A stretch of 20,000 nt of DNA, taken from Penaeus vannamei. Lineage: Eukaryota > Arthropoda > Malacostraca > Decapoda > Penaeidae. Below are positions 10,528 to 19,899 of the stretch, piece by piece (the stretch's first letter is position 1; every line of letters begins with the position of its first letter). The position numbers were made by a program, and so were the translations under genes. The notes beneath the pieces were generated by a model. It saw nothing but the letters and a program-made list of their open reading frames with translations. It made no database searches and was not told the DNA's origin. Where the stretch lies: positions 33,441,546 to 33,461,545 of the forward strand of contig NC_091571.1 of NCBI RefSeq assembly GCF_042767895.1, written 5' to 3'.

Positions 10528-11054
10528 TACCTTCAATCGGTGCTTTCGGTATGCGCGTGTGACGTCATCCGTTTCGTTAATTGTTGTTTATATCCGAAAG
10601 TCTGGCATTAGCACCGTGAAATGTTCGACTGGTCCGGAAATTATGGATAAATTAATTCAAATCATGTCCATTTTCAAATAATAATTCAAACGTTATTTTG
10701 TTCAGATTACAGTGAAGAACACAGTGAGAGTTTTGTAGATTGTATTACAACTTTTTTCTGTCATCTTAATTGACTGTTATTACATTTTGAAGTAGGTCAA
10801 CAACACTTTAACAATGATACTTTGACAAGTCCCAAACTAAATACCATTAGTTTATTATCATTTACAAACCCATTTCTTATCTTAAAACGCAACCCAGCCG
10901 CCACTCTATCTATCCATCTATCCCTCCATCTATCAACCCATCAATCAAATCTCCAAGCATACAAACATACACATATAACCAAGCATACCCTCTATCTTCC
11001 CCTATCTCTATCTCCACCGTTATCATTCCCTCCTCCATATTCTCTTATCAAAAC
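10528..11054. other. AT-rich unique DNA and degenerate (ATCT/ATCC) patch
   Basis: AT-rich unique sequence to about 10900, then imperfect CTATCTATCCATCTATCC repeats (10903-10950) and a pyrimidine-rich stretch to 11050. No gene seen. Confidence 0.55.
10560..10567. promoter_or_regulatory. Palindromic CRE motif TGACGTCA
   Basis: A perfect CREB/ATF palindrome in unique sequence. A second perfect copy is at 716-723. No adjacent promoter is identifiable. Confidence 0.3.
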
Positions 11055-11064
11055 CAAGATGGCG
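11055..11064 (+). promoter_or_regulatory. YY1/Pho-type motif CAAGATGGCG (site 2)
   Basis: An exact CAAGATGGCG followed by G, giving AAGATGGCGG. The ATG inside it (11059-11061) is in a strong start context but gives only 23 codons before TGA at 11128-11130. Confidence 0.4.
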
Positions 11065-11140
11065 GAGATTCTGACTGACAGGCTGACGACCCGAACACAG
11101 TGCTTGCCCGTGTCAAAGTACTTGCGCTGACACAAGCACG

Positions 11141-12030
<890 letters not shown>

Positions 12031-12134
12031 GGGTTCAACAGCAACTGGCCTGGCGTGGTGTCTCGAGAAGACGCATCGCGTGGGCCGGCATGAGCGGAGG
12101 CGAATGAATTAGACACTACGAGGACTGACCGGAA

Positions 12135-12177
12135 GTGCGTGCGTGTGTGCGTGTGTGCGTGCGTGCGTGCGTGCGTC
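12135..12177. repeat. (TGCG/TGTG)n short array
   Basis: About ten units of GTGC/GTGT with TGCG prominent at the end. It precedes a unique 70-base gap before the long (GT)n. Confidence 0.85.
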
Positions 12178-12247
12178 GCTCTTCCTTGCTTGGTTATGGG
12201 TGAGTGGGCAGCGGGAGTGTGTGGGTACGTTTGAAGGTTTGTTATTG

Positions 12248-12530
<283 letters not shown>

Positions 12531-12699
12531 GTATGTGTTTGCATTTATATATGTACATGACTGTATGTGCATGTATGAGAGAAAGTGTACATATATGCAA
12601 AAAATATGTATCTTTACACATGTATGCATATGTGTCCGCCTGCGGGAGTATCTCTACTTCCACACAAACTTACGTAAAAAAACACGACGGAATTCAGCC
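12531..12699. other. AT-rich transition, no gene
   Basis: ATGTGTATG-like remnants of the neighbouring repeat, then unique sequence up to the pyrimidine block. Confidence 0.6.
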
Positions 12700-13440
12700 T
12701 CCTCTCCTTACTCTTCCCCTACTATCCCCACCACCCCCACTACCCCTTATTCTACCCTTTACTCTACTCCTTAATCAACCCCTCACCCTACTCGTTATTC
12801 AACCCCTTACTCTACCCTTTAGTGTACCCTTTACTCTATCCCTCCCCCTACCACTCCCCTACCCCTACCCATTCCTCTACCCCTCCCCCTACTCCAACTC
12901 ACTTATCCTACTCTCTTTCCTCTACCTTCTCCCCCACCCCATTTCTCCTCCCTTCCTTCCTTAATCTCCCCCTACCTCTTCCTCTACCCCTATCCTTCCC
13001 TCCCCCTCCCCCACCCCTTCCCCACTCCCTTCTCCCTCCCTACCCCTTTCCCTCCTCCTTACCCTTTCCTCCCATCTCTGCACTCCCTTCCTCTACTCCC
13101 TCTCCCTCCCCCTTCCTCTACCCCTCCCTCCTACCCCTTCCCTCTATCCCCTCCCTCTAACCCTCCCCCACCCCTTCCTCTACCCCTACCCCTACTCCTT
13201 CCCCTACTCCTCCCCTACCCCTTTCCTCTACCCCCTCCCCGCCCCTTCCCCCTCCCTACCCTCCCCCTTTCCCTTCACTCCCTCCCTACCCCTTCCTCTA
13301 TCCCTCCCCTACCCTCCCTTACCCTTTCCTCTTCCCTCCCCATCCCCCCAATTCCTTCCTCTACTCCCCCCTACCTACCCCACTCTTCCTGGCTCCTCCC
13401 TACTCCCTACCCCACCCTTCTCCCGCCTCCCTCCCTCCTC
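12700..13440. repeat. Polypyrimidine block with CCCCTAC/CTTTACTC motifs
   Basis: About 740 bases of C/T with scattered A, mainly CCCCTACC, CCTCTACCCC and CCCTTACTC variants. The period is irregular. It is not the arthropod telomere repeat (CCTAA). Pro/Ser/Leu/Tyr-rich frames are repeat translations. Confidence 0.9.
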
Positions 13441-13529
13441 CCGTTGGCAAAACTATAGGGAATTGAGACGTCGCTAAGACACATGGAGCGACAAGCGGCC
13501 CCAGGCCGTTGTGTCGAAAGTTTCACAGG
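13441..13529. other. Second unique spacer between opposed Y and R blocks
   Basis: About 90 bases of unique CpG-containing sequence separate the pyrimidine block from the next purine block, as at 6776-6842. I see no clear similarity between the two spacers. Confidence 0.65.
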
Positions 13530-13740
13530 GGGTGGCTTAGGGGGAGGGGGGGGGGGAGGGGGAGGGGGGAGAGGAGGGGGAGGGAGAGGGAATGGGGAAG
13601 AGGAGGGGGAGGTGGGGAGAGGGGGAAGAGGAGGGGAGGTGGGGAGGTGGGGAGGAGGAGGAGAAAGAGAGGGAGAAGGTGAAGGAGGGAGGAGAAGGAA
13701 GAGGGGGGAATATGGAAAATAGGGGTGGGGGAAAGGAAGG
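13530..13740. repeat. G-rich polypurine block
   Basis: GGGGGAGG/GGAGGTGGGGAGG repeats, all purine with few T on the plus strand, with strong G-quadruplex potential. Confidence 0.9.
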
Positions 13741-13898
13741 AGCAAAGAATAGTTAAAAGACAATTGAGTGCACTGTGGTATGATGCTATGACATTTCGTT
13801 ATAGATATGTAAATTGTCGTTATTTACGAAAAGGCGGATTTTACGAAAACGAAATGTTCGTGTCTATCAATCTAACTATCTATCTATATTTAGACATA

Positions 13899-14100
13899 AA
13901 CACAGACACACACACATACACACATACACACACACATACACACACACACATACACACACACACACACACACTCATATGCACGAACCAACAAACACACACA
14001 CACACACAAACACACACGCACACACACAAAGACACACACAGACACACAGTACAAACAGATGATGCAACACACACAATATTTCACCTCCTCACACACAATC
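13899..14100. repeat. Imperfect (CA)n array
   Basis: CACACA with frequent CATACA, CAAACA and CAGACA variants, preceded by a short TATC run (13869-13888). Thr-His and Cys-Val frames are artefacts. Confidence 0.93.
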
Positions 14101-14164
14101 CCCCATCCCCCACCCCACCCCATCCTCTGAAGAATGCCTCTACTCAATAACTCCACCCCCACCC

Positions 14165-14440
14165 CCACACACGAAACGGAAGTGAGCCCAGCACCCAGCG
14201 GGGAGCTCGTCCTCGGAAGGCGCGCCTCCGCCAACGACAAGTCCGACGGGCGCGCTTAATCGACGTCTTGACCGCAGGGGGTGGGGTCCGAGGAGTCCGA
14301 GGAGGGACTCCAAGTGCTTCCATTCATCCGTGACCTCCGTCGGGCTCGTAGGAATGCGGGTTACTCCGAGGGTCGAATGGGGGAGGTTGGGTTGCGTGTG
14401 GGGGTAGCGCTGCACGTCATCCGTCTGATGCGCGGAACGA
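14165..14440. other. CpG-rich unique island
   Basis: About 275 bases with the highest CpG density in the window (GGCGCGCC, GGGCGCGC, CGACGTC). Frames are open on both strands: minus, with VTDEWKHLESLLGLLGPHPL; plus, with PFIRDLRRARRNAGYSEGR. The plus frame follows GACCGCAG|GG at 14277-14278. Without a matching donor I cannot assign an exon or choose a strand. A promoter or first exon is the likeliest role, by inference from composition. Confidence 0.4.
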
Positions 14441-14619
14441 TAGATTTTTTATGGGCGTTGGGGGCGTGTTTTTTTTTCTTTTCTTTTTTTTGTTTGTCGG
14501 ATATTTTTCTTTGGGAGGGAGGGGTAGGGGAAGGGGATGTGTTTTATTGTTGCTGTTTATTTTTCGTATGTTTTTCTGTCGAATTTTATCTATTGAATTC
14601 ATTCCCATTTTCTTTAAAA

Positions 14620-14925
14620 TCTGGTCCTTCTCCTTCTCCCCCTCTTCGACTTTCGCAACTGCCTTCTTGTCCTCCTTCTGTTATTTCTTCTGCTTCATCT
14701 CCCCCTCCTCCCCTTCTTTCCTTTTCTCCTCCTCCTCTTCCCCTTTCTCCTCCCCCTCTCCCTCCTTCTTGATCTTCTCTTTCTTCATATTCATCACCTC
14801 CTCCCCTTTCTCCTCCTCCATCTTCTCCTTCTTCTTCCCTTTCTCCATAATCTTCACCTCCTCCTCTTTCCCTTTCTCCTTTTCCTCCTCGTCCCCTCCG
14901 TCTCCTTCTCCTCTTTCTGACCCAT
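14620..14925. repeat. Polypyrimidine tract (TCC/TTC-rich)
   Basis: About 300 bases of C/T on the plus strand with CTCCTC and TTCTCC motifs. It leads directly into the acceptor-like sequence at 14931-14932. Glu/Arg/Gly frames on the minus strand are artefacts. Confidence 0.88.
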
Positions 14926-14932
14926 ATTGCAG

Positions 14933-15050
14933 AGCCACTCCCCATCTTTGTGACCTCAACGTGACCTTGCGAGTTGAGGATAGACTCAAGTATTTCTCGC
15001 CGAATGTGAAAAAAATTATAGACTTACTGGAAACCTCTGGAAACTTCTGA
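14933..15050 (+). CDS. Candidate 3' terminal exon, unknown product (weak)
   Basis: TTTCTGACCCATATTGCAG ends at 14932 after a long pyrimidine tract, and includes CTGAC as a possible branch site. Downstream one frame is open to a TGA at 15048-15050, about 39 codons. It reads ATPHLCDLNVTLRVEDRLKY and ends in IIDLLETSGNF, a balanced composition unlike the repeats around it. The branch A would be only about 13 bases from the junction, which is short. I see no AATAAA downstream, and no partner exon can be named. An unrelated stretch after a random pyrimidine tract is possible. Confidence 0.25.
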
Positions 15051-15283
15051 GAAAATGATCATTTATTGTTCTTAAGTTACGAGATATTTAATCTTGTTTT
15101 TATTTTTGGCATCAATTAATTTGATAAAGTAAATGGAATTCATGACAAACCGATATAGTCGGTATAACTGCGTGAATGTTTTCTTACAATTCGTTTTATA
15201 TGAATGATTGAAATGTGAGTCAATTACTCCAAACACGACAACAATTTCATGGGAATTGCAACGGCCCCAAGCGGATGACTAAA
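15051..15283. other. AT-rich unique DNA, no feature
   Basis: AT-rich unique sequence with no repeat, gene or regulatory element that I recognise. Confidence 0.6.
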
Positions 15284-15293
15284 CAAGATGGCG
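15284..15293 (+). promoter_or_regulatory. YY1/Pho-type motif CAAGATGGCG (site 3)
   Basis: An exact CAAGATGGCG. The ATG inside it (15288) opens a 40-codon frame to a TGA at 15408-15410 (starting MASSFIKTRKGKWES), with a donor-like ACG|GTACGT at 15372. Motif and start codon could therefore be one unit, a pattern known from YY1 sites near translation starts. Confidence 0.4.
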
Positions 15294-15349
15294 AGTTCAT
15301 TCATAAAAACGCGTAAAGGAAAATGGGAGTCCACTAGAGTACAACTCAC

Positions 15350-15403
15350 GTTTTCTTTGATGTCCCAGGACGGTACGTTCTCTTTCAGTTTAGTGAGGGG
15401 TGA
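15350..15403 (-). CDS. Possible 18-codon minus-strand exon downstream of 15812-16000 (weak)
   Basis: Reading minus, an AG ends at 15404. Then come 54 bases with the peptide SPLTKLKENVPSWDIKEN, then AAC|GTGAGT, a strong donor beginning at 15349. The length is a multiple of three and phase 0 agrees with the donor of the exon at 15812-16000, giving an intron of 408 bases that holds a (TA)n tract. Against it, the acceptor has no pyrimidine tract because (GA)n DNA lies upstream, and it overlaps the plus-strand frame from 15288. Both cannot be coding without overlap. Confidence 0.18.
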
Positions 15404-15458
15404 CTCTTGAAAACTTATGCCGCTCTCGCTCTCTTTCTCTTTCTCTTTTTCTCTTTCT

Positions 15459-15463
<5 letters not shown>

Positions 15464-15512
<49 letters not shown>
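15464..15512. repeat. (TA)n microsatellite after a TCTTTC tract
   Basis: About 24 TA units preceded by (CTCTTT)-like repeats (15421-15461). It lies inside the putative intron of the minus-strand exon pair. Confidence 0.95.
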
Positions 15513-15515
<3 letters not shown>

Positions 15516-15811
15516 TATATATACATATAAAATAAAAACATTCATACAGATACATGTGCGCACATACATTTATGCTTTCATACGCCTTTTTTTGAGGTCT
15601 CACTCATTTATGCTTGTAACTCTAACTTGAGATTGCATTTAAAGATGCATAACTCTTAGGATCCAATGTATAAAGTAAATAACGCAATTGCATAACACGT
15701 ATCTCGCCACAGAAATTCCCAGGAACATTTACGGGCAGAGAAAACAATCGAGATAACAACTCTCATACGATCGAACATCCACGCCGAAAACACCGCCACT
15801 CCGGCACTTAC
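15513..15811. other. Putative intron sequence, no feature of its own
   Basis: Unique AT-rich sequence next to the donor of the minus-strand exon. A GAAATTCCC motif lies at 15712-15720, but nothing else is recognisable. Confidence 0.5.
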
Positions 15812-16000
15812 CTGTGTGAAACATCTCATATTTCTGGAGCAGAGCCTCGCCAGTCTCGTCTGGGAAGTACACAGGGCAGCAGATAGCCTCTGCTGTTGAA
15901 GGGGGTCAGTGACTAGTTCCAGCTGTTGGGTTAGGCTGTCGAAAGTCTGCTGTTCGACCGCCATGGCATCTTGTAAAGTCTGCACCAGTTCCACCAAGCC
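15812..16000 (-). CDS. Internal protein-coding exon, helical Gln-rich segment, family unknown
   Basis: Best-supported coding call. On the minus strand an acceptor TTTTTATCTTCACAG|GGC leads into 189 bases (63 codons, phase 0 at both ends), followed by CACAG|GTAAGTGCC, a near-perfect donor. The peptide begins GLVELVQTLQDAMAVEQQ, continues through LTQQLELVTDPLQQQRLSA and ends RNMRCFTQ. It is Gln/Leu-rich with spaced hydrophobics, as in an amphipathic helix or coiled coil broken by the TDP turn, and carries three Cys. The exon is GC-richer than its AT-rich flanks. It has no start or stop codon, so it is internal. The longer open frame that runs into the intron past 15812 is read-through. I do not recognise the family. 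Upstream exons lie at higher coordinates and I could not place them. A possible next exon is at 15350-15403. Confidence 0.65.
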
Positions 16001-16558
16001 CTGTGAAGATAAAAATTTAATTGATATTAATTTATAATACTGGCTGAATGATGATTAAGTTTAATCTATCTATTCATTTATTATTTTGGCGGGTCAGGCT
16101 TGTGGTATGTGAGGTATTTGTAATAAAAAGAAAGAGAGGATGATAAAAAAGTATATACAATATATGAATGGCTTAAACGCTACACGAAAAAAACAGGAAT
16201 ATCCAGATGTAAATTTTATAGCGCCTCTAATTTGATAAAGAAGAATAAGACTCAAATAAAGAATGATGCTGAGATAGAAGCTGACGATAACGACCATTAA
16301 GGAAAACTGGATCCCATAAAGATTTCGAAAAATGCTGCCTATTCAGCACTGACCTTTACGAAAAAAAAGACTACATTGTTGCCATTTCTGTGAAAGTTCT
16401 CTTGTCTCCCACACACGCCTAGTTGGCCATAGACTATGCAGATTCGAATGTCTGGCAACAAGTGAACGACGGAGAAAGTGACGTAATAAACGATAATTGC
16501 TAAGGCTGAGTAAACGCCCTCGCACATGGAACAATGATAATTTGTGGACACGTTATTT
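16001..16558. other. AT-rich unique DNA, probably intronic to the minus-strand gene
   Basis: Contains a donor-like AAAG|GTCAGT on the minus strand (exon side ending at 16354) with an open phase-0 frame upstream, and short open frames on other phases. None has a good acceptor. A TGACGTAAT motif lies at 16479-16487. No exon called. Confidence 0.5.
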
Positions 16559-16573
16559 GTGAATATATATACG

Positions 16574-16814
<241 letters not shown>

Positions 16815-17415
16815 GCTAAAAGAAAGAGACAGAGAGAGAAAGAAGATACGAAAAAAAAGCATCGACCCACAGACAAACGGAGCCACAAAAAAAAAAAACA
16901 GAAACACAAACAACAACAAGAATAAAAATCAAAAGACCGAGACATAATTAGCCAAATGAAATACAACTGGAAATCAAAACGAAAACAGCCATTGAGTCTT
17001 CAGCTCAGAACACCCCGCTTGACCTGAAGGGAACACGATGGCATTGCAGTGTAAAACATTAGCGTGACAGCGGGAGACTGGCAGGCTGGGGAAGGGGGGG
17101 GAGAGGGGATGGGGGGCGTAGGAAATGACAGAGGAGAGAGGAAAATATTTTTTTAAAAGAATGTATAAATCGACGTAACTACCGATAAGGATTTTGAGCT
17201 TTTAGACGAATGACGTTATTTCCGTATCTGAACAAATCGTAAATAAAACAAAGAAGATAAGAAGAAGAACAAAAAATGCAAATAAATAAATAAAAATAAA
17301 TAGATAAATACACATGCCTTGAAGAAGAAATAAAGAGAAAAGGACTTCGATATATTTGCATATTTTCTTATTCTTCCTTTCGTTGTATTATATACACATA
17401 GACAGTGAAGGATAT
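16815..17415. other. A-rich and unique DNA, no gene
   Basis: A-rich DNA to about 16960 is followed by unique sequence at 16965-17075, a G-rich patch (17086-17120) and AT-rich DNA. Two octamers lie at 17276-17283 (ATGCAAAT) and 17354-17361 (ATTTGCAT), in opposite orientations. No exon supported. Confidence 0.55.
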
Positions 17416-17635
17416 TTTTGAGGAGGTTCATGAAGATGGGGAGAGGAGGAAGGAAAAAGGGGGATAGGAGGAGGGGAAGAAGAGGGAGAGGAGGAGGAGG
17501 GGAAGGGAATGGACAGGAGGAATACAGGAGGAAGATGGAAGAGGAGAAAGATGAAAAAAGAGGAGAGGGATGGGAAGGAGGACGAAAGAGGAAGGAGGAG
17601 GAGGAGGAGGAGGAGGAAAATGTCTGTCATTTTCA
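17416..17635. repeat. GGA/GAA-rich purine block
   Basis: Degenerate GGAGGA and GAGGAA repeats ending in a regular (GGA)n at 17593-17617. Confidence 0.85.
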
Positions 17636-17765
17636 TAATCAAAGCTTCTTCCTGAGATAACAGTGAGTCTGCAATATTCATAAAGGACGTGACAATTCAA
17701 CTGTTTATTGACGTAATTAATTGTCGGTTATTTAAAAAAAATCATTTAAAAATAATAGAAAAAAC
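17636..17765. other. Unique AT-rich gap
   Basis: Contains the third TGACGTAAT motif (17709-17717). No gene seen. Confidence 0.5.
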
Positions 17766-17789
17766 ATGACGGGGAACCTAGAGAGGACA

Positions 17790-17853
17790 AAAGAGAGAGG
17801 GAGAGGAAGAAGAAGAGGAGGGAGAGGGAAAGGGAGAAAGCGAAATAGATAGC

Positions 17854-17894
<41 letters not shown>

Positions 17895-18075
17895 GCAGAC
17901 AGACAGACAGATAAATAGGCAGACAGAAAGACACAGACACACACACAGTAGTCAAAATTCAGACAGACACAGAGAGAGCAAGTCAGACAGACAGGGAGAG
18001 AAGTAGACAGACAAACAGGTAAACAGACAGACAGAAAAAGCGAAAGAGAAAGACATAGAAAGAGAGAGAAAAAAA
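17790..18075. repeat. GA/GATA/GACA-rich compound block
   Basis: GATA units (17854-17870), (GA)n (17870-17893), then GACA units and degenerate AGACAGACAGAAA repeats to about 18060. Ser/Leu/Cys-rich frames on the minus strand are artefacts. Confidence 0.85.
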
Positions 18076-18113
18076 TTAGCACGGCCAAAGAAGAAGGGAT
18101 CAGAGATAAGCAA

Positions 18114-18216
18114 GGGGGGGAGGGGGAGGGGGGAGTCCATCCCATGCAGTCATTAAGTGTGTACACCCTTTTAGCATCCCCCCCCCCTTGGTCCCCCTGC
18201 CGCCCCCTCCCCCCTT
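18114..18216 (+). repeat. Copy 2 of a dispersed element with core GTCCATCCCATG
   Basis: G-runs (G7 A G5 A G6) at 18114-18133 precede the core GTCCATCCCATG at 18135-18146, then a unique stretch ending TTTTAGCATC, then C-runs through CCCCCTCCCCCCTT (18203-18216). GGGGGGAGGGGG on the left is the exact reverse complement of CCCCCTCCCCCC on the right, so the element could fold back. The same parts lie at 6229-6300. Confidence 0.5.
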
Positions 18217-18370
18217 CCCCACCGTCATTTGAGACAAGAGAAGGAACACGATCACCTTCTGTCCGCTCGACCCATTAGTGGAGTTCATTATATACGCGTG
18301 TAATGGACAAAAAGAGAAAAAAAGAGAAAGGGGGTGGGAGGGGAGAGACAGAGAAAGGGAGGAAGGGAGG

Positions 18371-18437
18371 GATGGGGATGGGGATGGGGATAGGGATGGG
18401 GATGGGGATGGGGATGGGGATGGGGATGGGGATGGGG
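18371..18437. repeat. (GATGGG)n hexanucleotide repeat
   Basis: About 11 units of GATGGG, one changed to GATAGG. Each unit carries a G-run separated by AT, so consecutive units fit a G-quadruplex. Gly-Asp and Met-Gly frames come from this repeat. Confidence 0.95.
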
Positions 18438-18439
18438 AG

Positions 18440-18557
<118 letters not shown>

Positions 18558-18830
18558 AACAGAGACCGAGAGGCATACAAACAGAAAGAAAGAAATATAA
18601 GACAAAAATAATCCAAAAAGAAAAACTAAAAACAAAACAAGAAAAGAAATAAAAATAAGACGAAACAAGGGGGAGAACTGAACGAATTAATTAACCAACG
18701 AATTAAAAAAAAAGAAAAGAAAAGGGAAGGTGTACATCATGTTCAAGGACGACTTACACCCTTTGTCTTGTTTGTACTGGAACAAGACGATGGAGACGCC
18801 CAGAGGTGTAGTTTTTATGGGAGATGTGGA
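18558..18830. other. A-rich then unique DNA
   Basis: A/G-rich degenerate sequence to about 18725, followed by a unique segment. A minus-strand donor-like GGGT|GTAAGTC lies near 18757. No complete exon can be built: the nearest acceptor would leave only about 20 bases. Confidence 0.5.
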
Positions 18831-19255
18831 AAGGGGATGGTTTGGTGGGGGGAGGGGGGATTGAATGGGAAGATGGGGAGGGGTGGAGGAGGTGGGGATG
18901 AAGATGGGGAGAGGAGGAGGGAGGAAAGGGGAGAGGAGGAAGGAAGAAGGGGGAGAGGAGGAGGGAAGAAAGGGGAATGGAGGAGGGAAAGGGAGAGGGA
19001 TAGGAGGCGGGAAGATGGGAAGAAGAGGAGGAAAGAGGAAAATGTGAAGGGGAGGAAGAGGAGAGAAAGAGTGAGATGAGGGAAATGAGAGAAAGAGTCA
19101 GGAGGGGGAGAGGAGGAGGGTAAGAATAATAAGAGGATGAGGAGAAAAAGAATAACAAGGAAGTAATGAGAAGAGGGAGAGAGATAGAATGAACAGAATA
19201 GGGTGAGGAAGAGAGAAGAAAAAAAACAGACAAACAGACATACAGACAAAGACTC
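18831..19255. repeat. Polypurine block (GGGGA/GAGGA-rich)
   Basis: More than 400 bases of mainly G/A on the plus strand with GGAGGAGGGA repeats, G-richer at the left and A-richer at the right. Confidence 0.88.
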
Positions 19256-19301
19256 AAATGAACGCAGAAATAGAAACACACATTTATCTCTCTCATTACA
19301 G

Positions 19302-19393
19302 GCTACACTGATAACATTCAAAACAAAGATGGAATTTTCCAATTTTCGATAATTGTCTGTAAATTTCTGATCACAAAGCTCTCTCCTCATTAG
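19302..19393 (+). CDS. Candidate 3' terminal exon, unknown product (weak)
   Basis: TTTATCTCTCTCATTACAG ends at 19301 and is a strong acceptor. One frame then runs 29 codons to a TAG at 19391-19393, beginning YTDNIQNKDGIFQFSIIV and ending KLSPH. An AATAAA lies 83 bases after the stop, followed by a GT/T-rich stretch (GGTTTTGTATAATCGAGTTG), as in polyadenylation regions. Acceptor, stop, AATAAA and T/G-rich element are thus in the right order. The opposite strand also has an open, protein-like frame across 19261-19429 (for example RNRLMRRELCDQKFTDNY), which lowers confidence. No family recognised. Confidence 0.28.
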
Positions 19394-19475
19394 TCTATTT
19401 CTTCTCTCTGATAGACGATGGCTCGGCACGTTATACTTCCATCAAGGGGAGTTCTACGTCTGAATACTTTCTATT

Positions 19476-19481
19476 AATAAA
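19476..19481 (+). terminator. Possible polyadenylation signal AATAAA
   Basis: A canonical AATAAA 83 bases downstream of the candidate stop at 19391, with T/GT-rich sequence starting about 10 bases later. Confidence 0.3.
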
Positions 19482-19509
19482 CTAACGTCAAGGTTTTGTA
19501 TAATCGAGT

Positions 19510-19680
19510 TGTATCTATTTTTCTGTTTATCTATCTATCAGTCTGTCTAGCTGTCTATCTGGTTGTCTATTAATCTATCAATCATTGTAAATATTGTATT
19601 ATTTATCTATATATTTCTTCATCTATCTATTTATCTATCTGTTTACCTACCCTACTACCTACTTACCTACCTACCTATAA
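19510..19680. repeat. Degenerate (CTAT)n/(CTGT)n then (CTAC)n repeat
   Basis: Imperfect CTATCTATCTGT repeats from 19512 shift to CTACCTAC/TTACCTAC at 19645-19680. The end abuts CTATAAATG. Confidence 0.88.
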
Positions 19681-19899
19681 ATGCGTAGTTTTCATTTATT
19701 TTTCAGTTTCTCCTACGAAATCGTTTTCCTTGTCCACCAAAACGAAACCAAAATAAATAACAAGGTGAATAAGGCATCTAATAAATCGTATTTCACAACA
19801 CAGCTGACACACACCGGTAACAAAATACAATTACAGGACAATTTCCGACAAGGAAATTCCCCCGCGTGGCATTTCCCTTCGAGGAGGAAAAAGCACTGA
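19681..19899 (+). CDS. Candidate ORF or exon of 72 codons, unknown product (weak)
   Basis: An ATG at 19681 opens 72 codons to a TGA at 19897-19899. Alternatively, TTTCATTTATTTTTCAG ending at 19706 is a good splice acceptor, and the same frame is open from there (FSYEIVFLVHQNETKINN, ending WHFPSRRKKH). The composition is balanced, polar and Asn/Lys/Gln-rich, without repeat bias. TATAAAT at 19676-19682 overlaps the ATG, which argues against that start and for the splice reading. No domain recognised. Chance openness is possible. Confidence 0.22.
   Translation: MRSFHLFFSFSYEIVFLVHQNETKINNKVNKASNKSYFTTQLTHTGNKIQLQDNFRQGNSPAWHFPSRRKKH
19852..19877. promoter_or_regulatory. Paired kB-like (Dorsal/Relish type) motifs
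   Basis: GGAAATTCCC (19852-19861) and GGCATTTCCC (19868-19877; GGGAAATGCC on the other strand) lie 6 bases apart. The first fits the kB consensus and the second is a near match. They overlap the candidate coding frame, so either reading may be accidental. Confidence 0.22.

Noticed and set aside
12700..13440. Possible telomere-type repeat (CCCTAC-like)
   Set aside because: The units are irregular CCCCTACC and CCTCTACC variants, not CCTAA, and the tract is internal.
16354..16500. Possible minus-strand exon ending AAAG|GTCAGT upstream of the supported exon
   Set aside because: The phase would agree, but the donor is off consensus, it follows a T-run coding for Phe repeats, and several frames are open. 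The same AG could equally be an acceptor.
18700..18770. Minus-strand donor GGGT|GTAAGTC after a pyrimidine-rich strand
   Set aside because: The only acceptor in range would leave a micro-exon of about 20 bases. No independent support.
18815..19429. Minus-strand frame with RNRLMRRELCDQKFTDNY
   Set aside because: The unique part looks protein-like, but it runs straight into a pyrimidine-rich repeat without a donor, and it competes with the better-supported plus-strand terminal exon signals.
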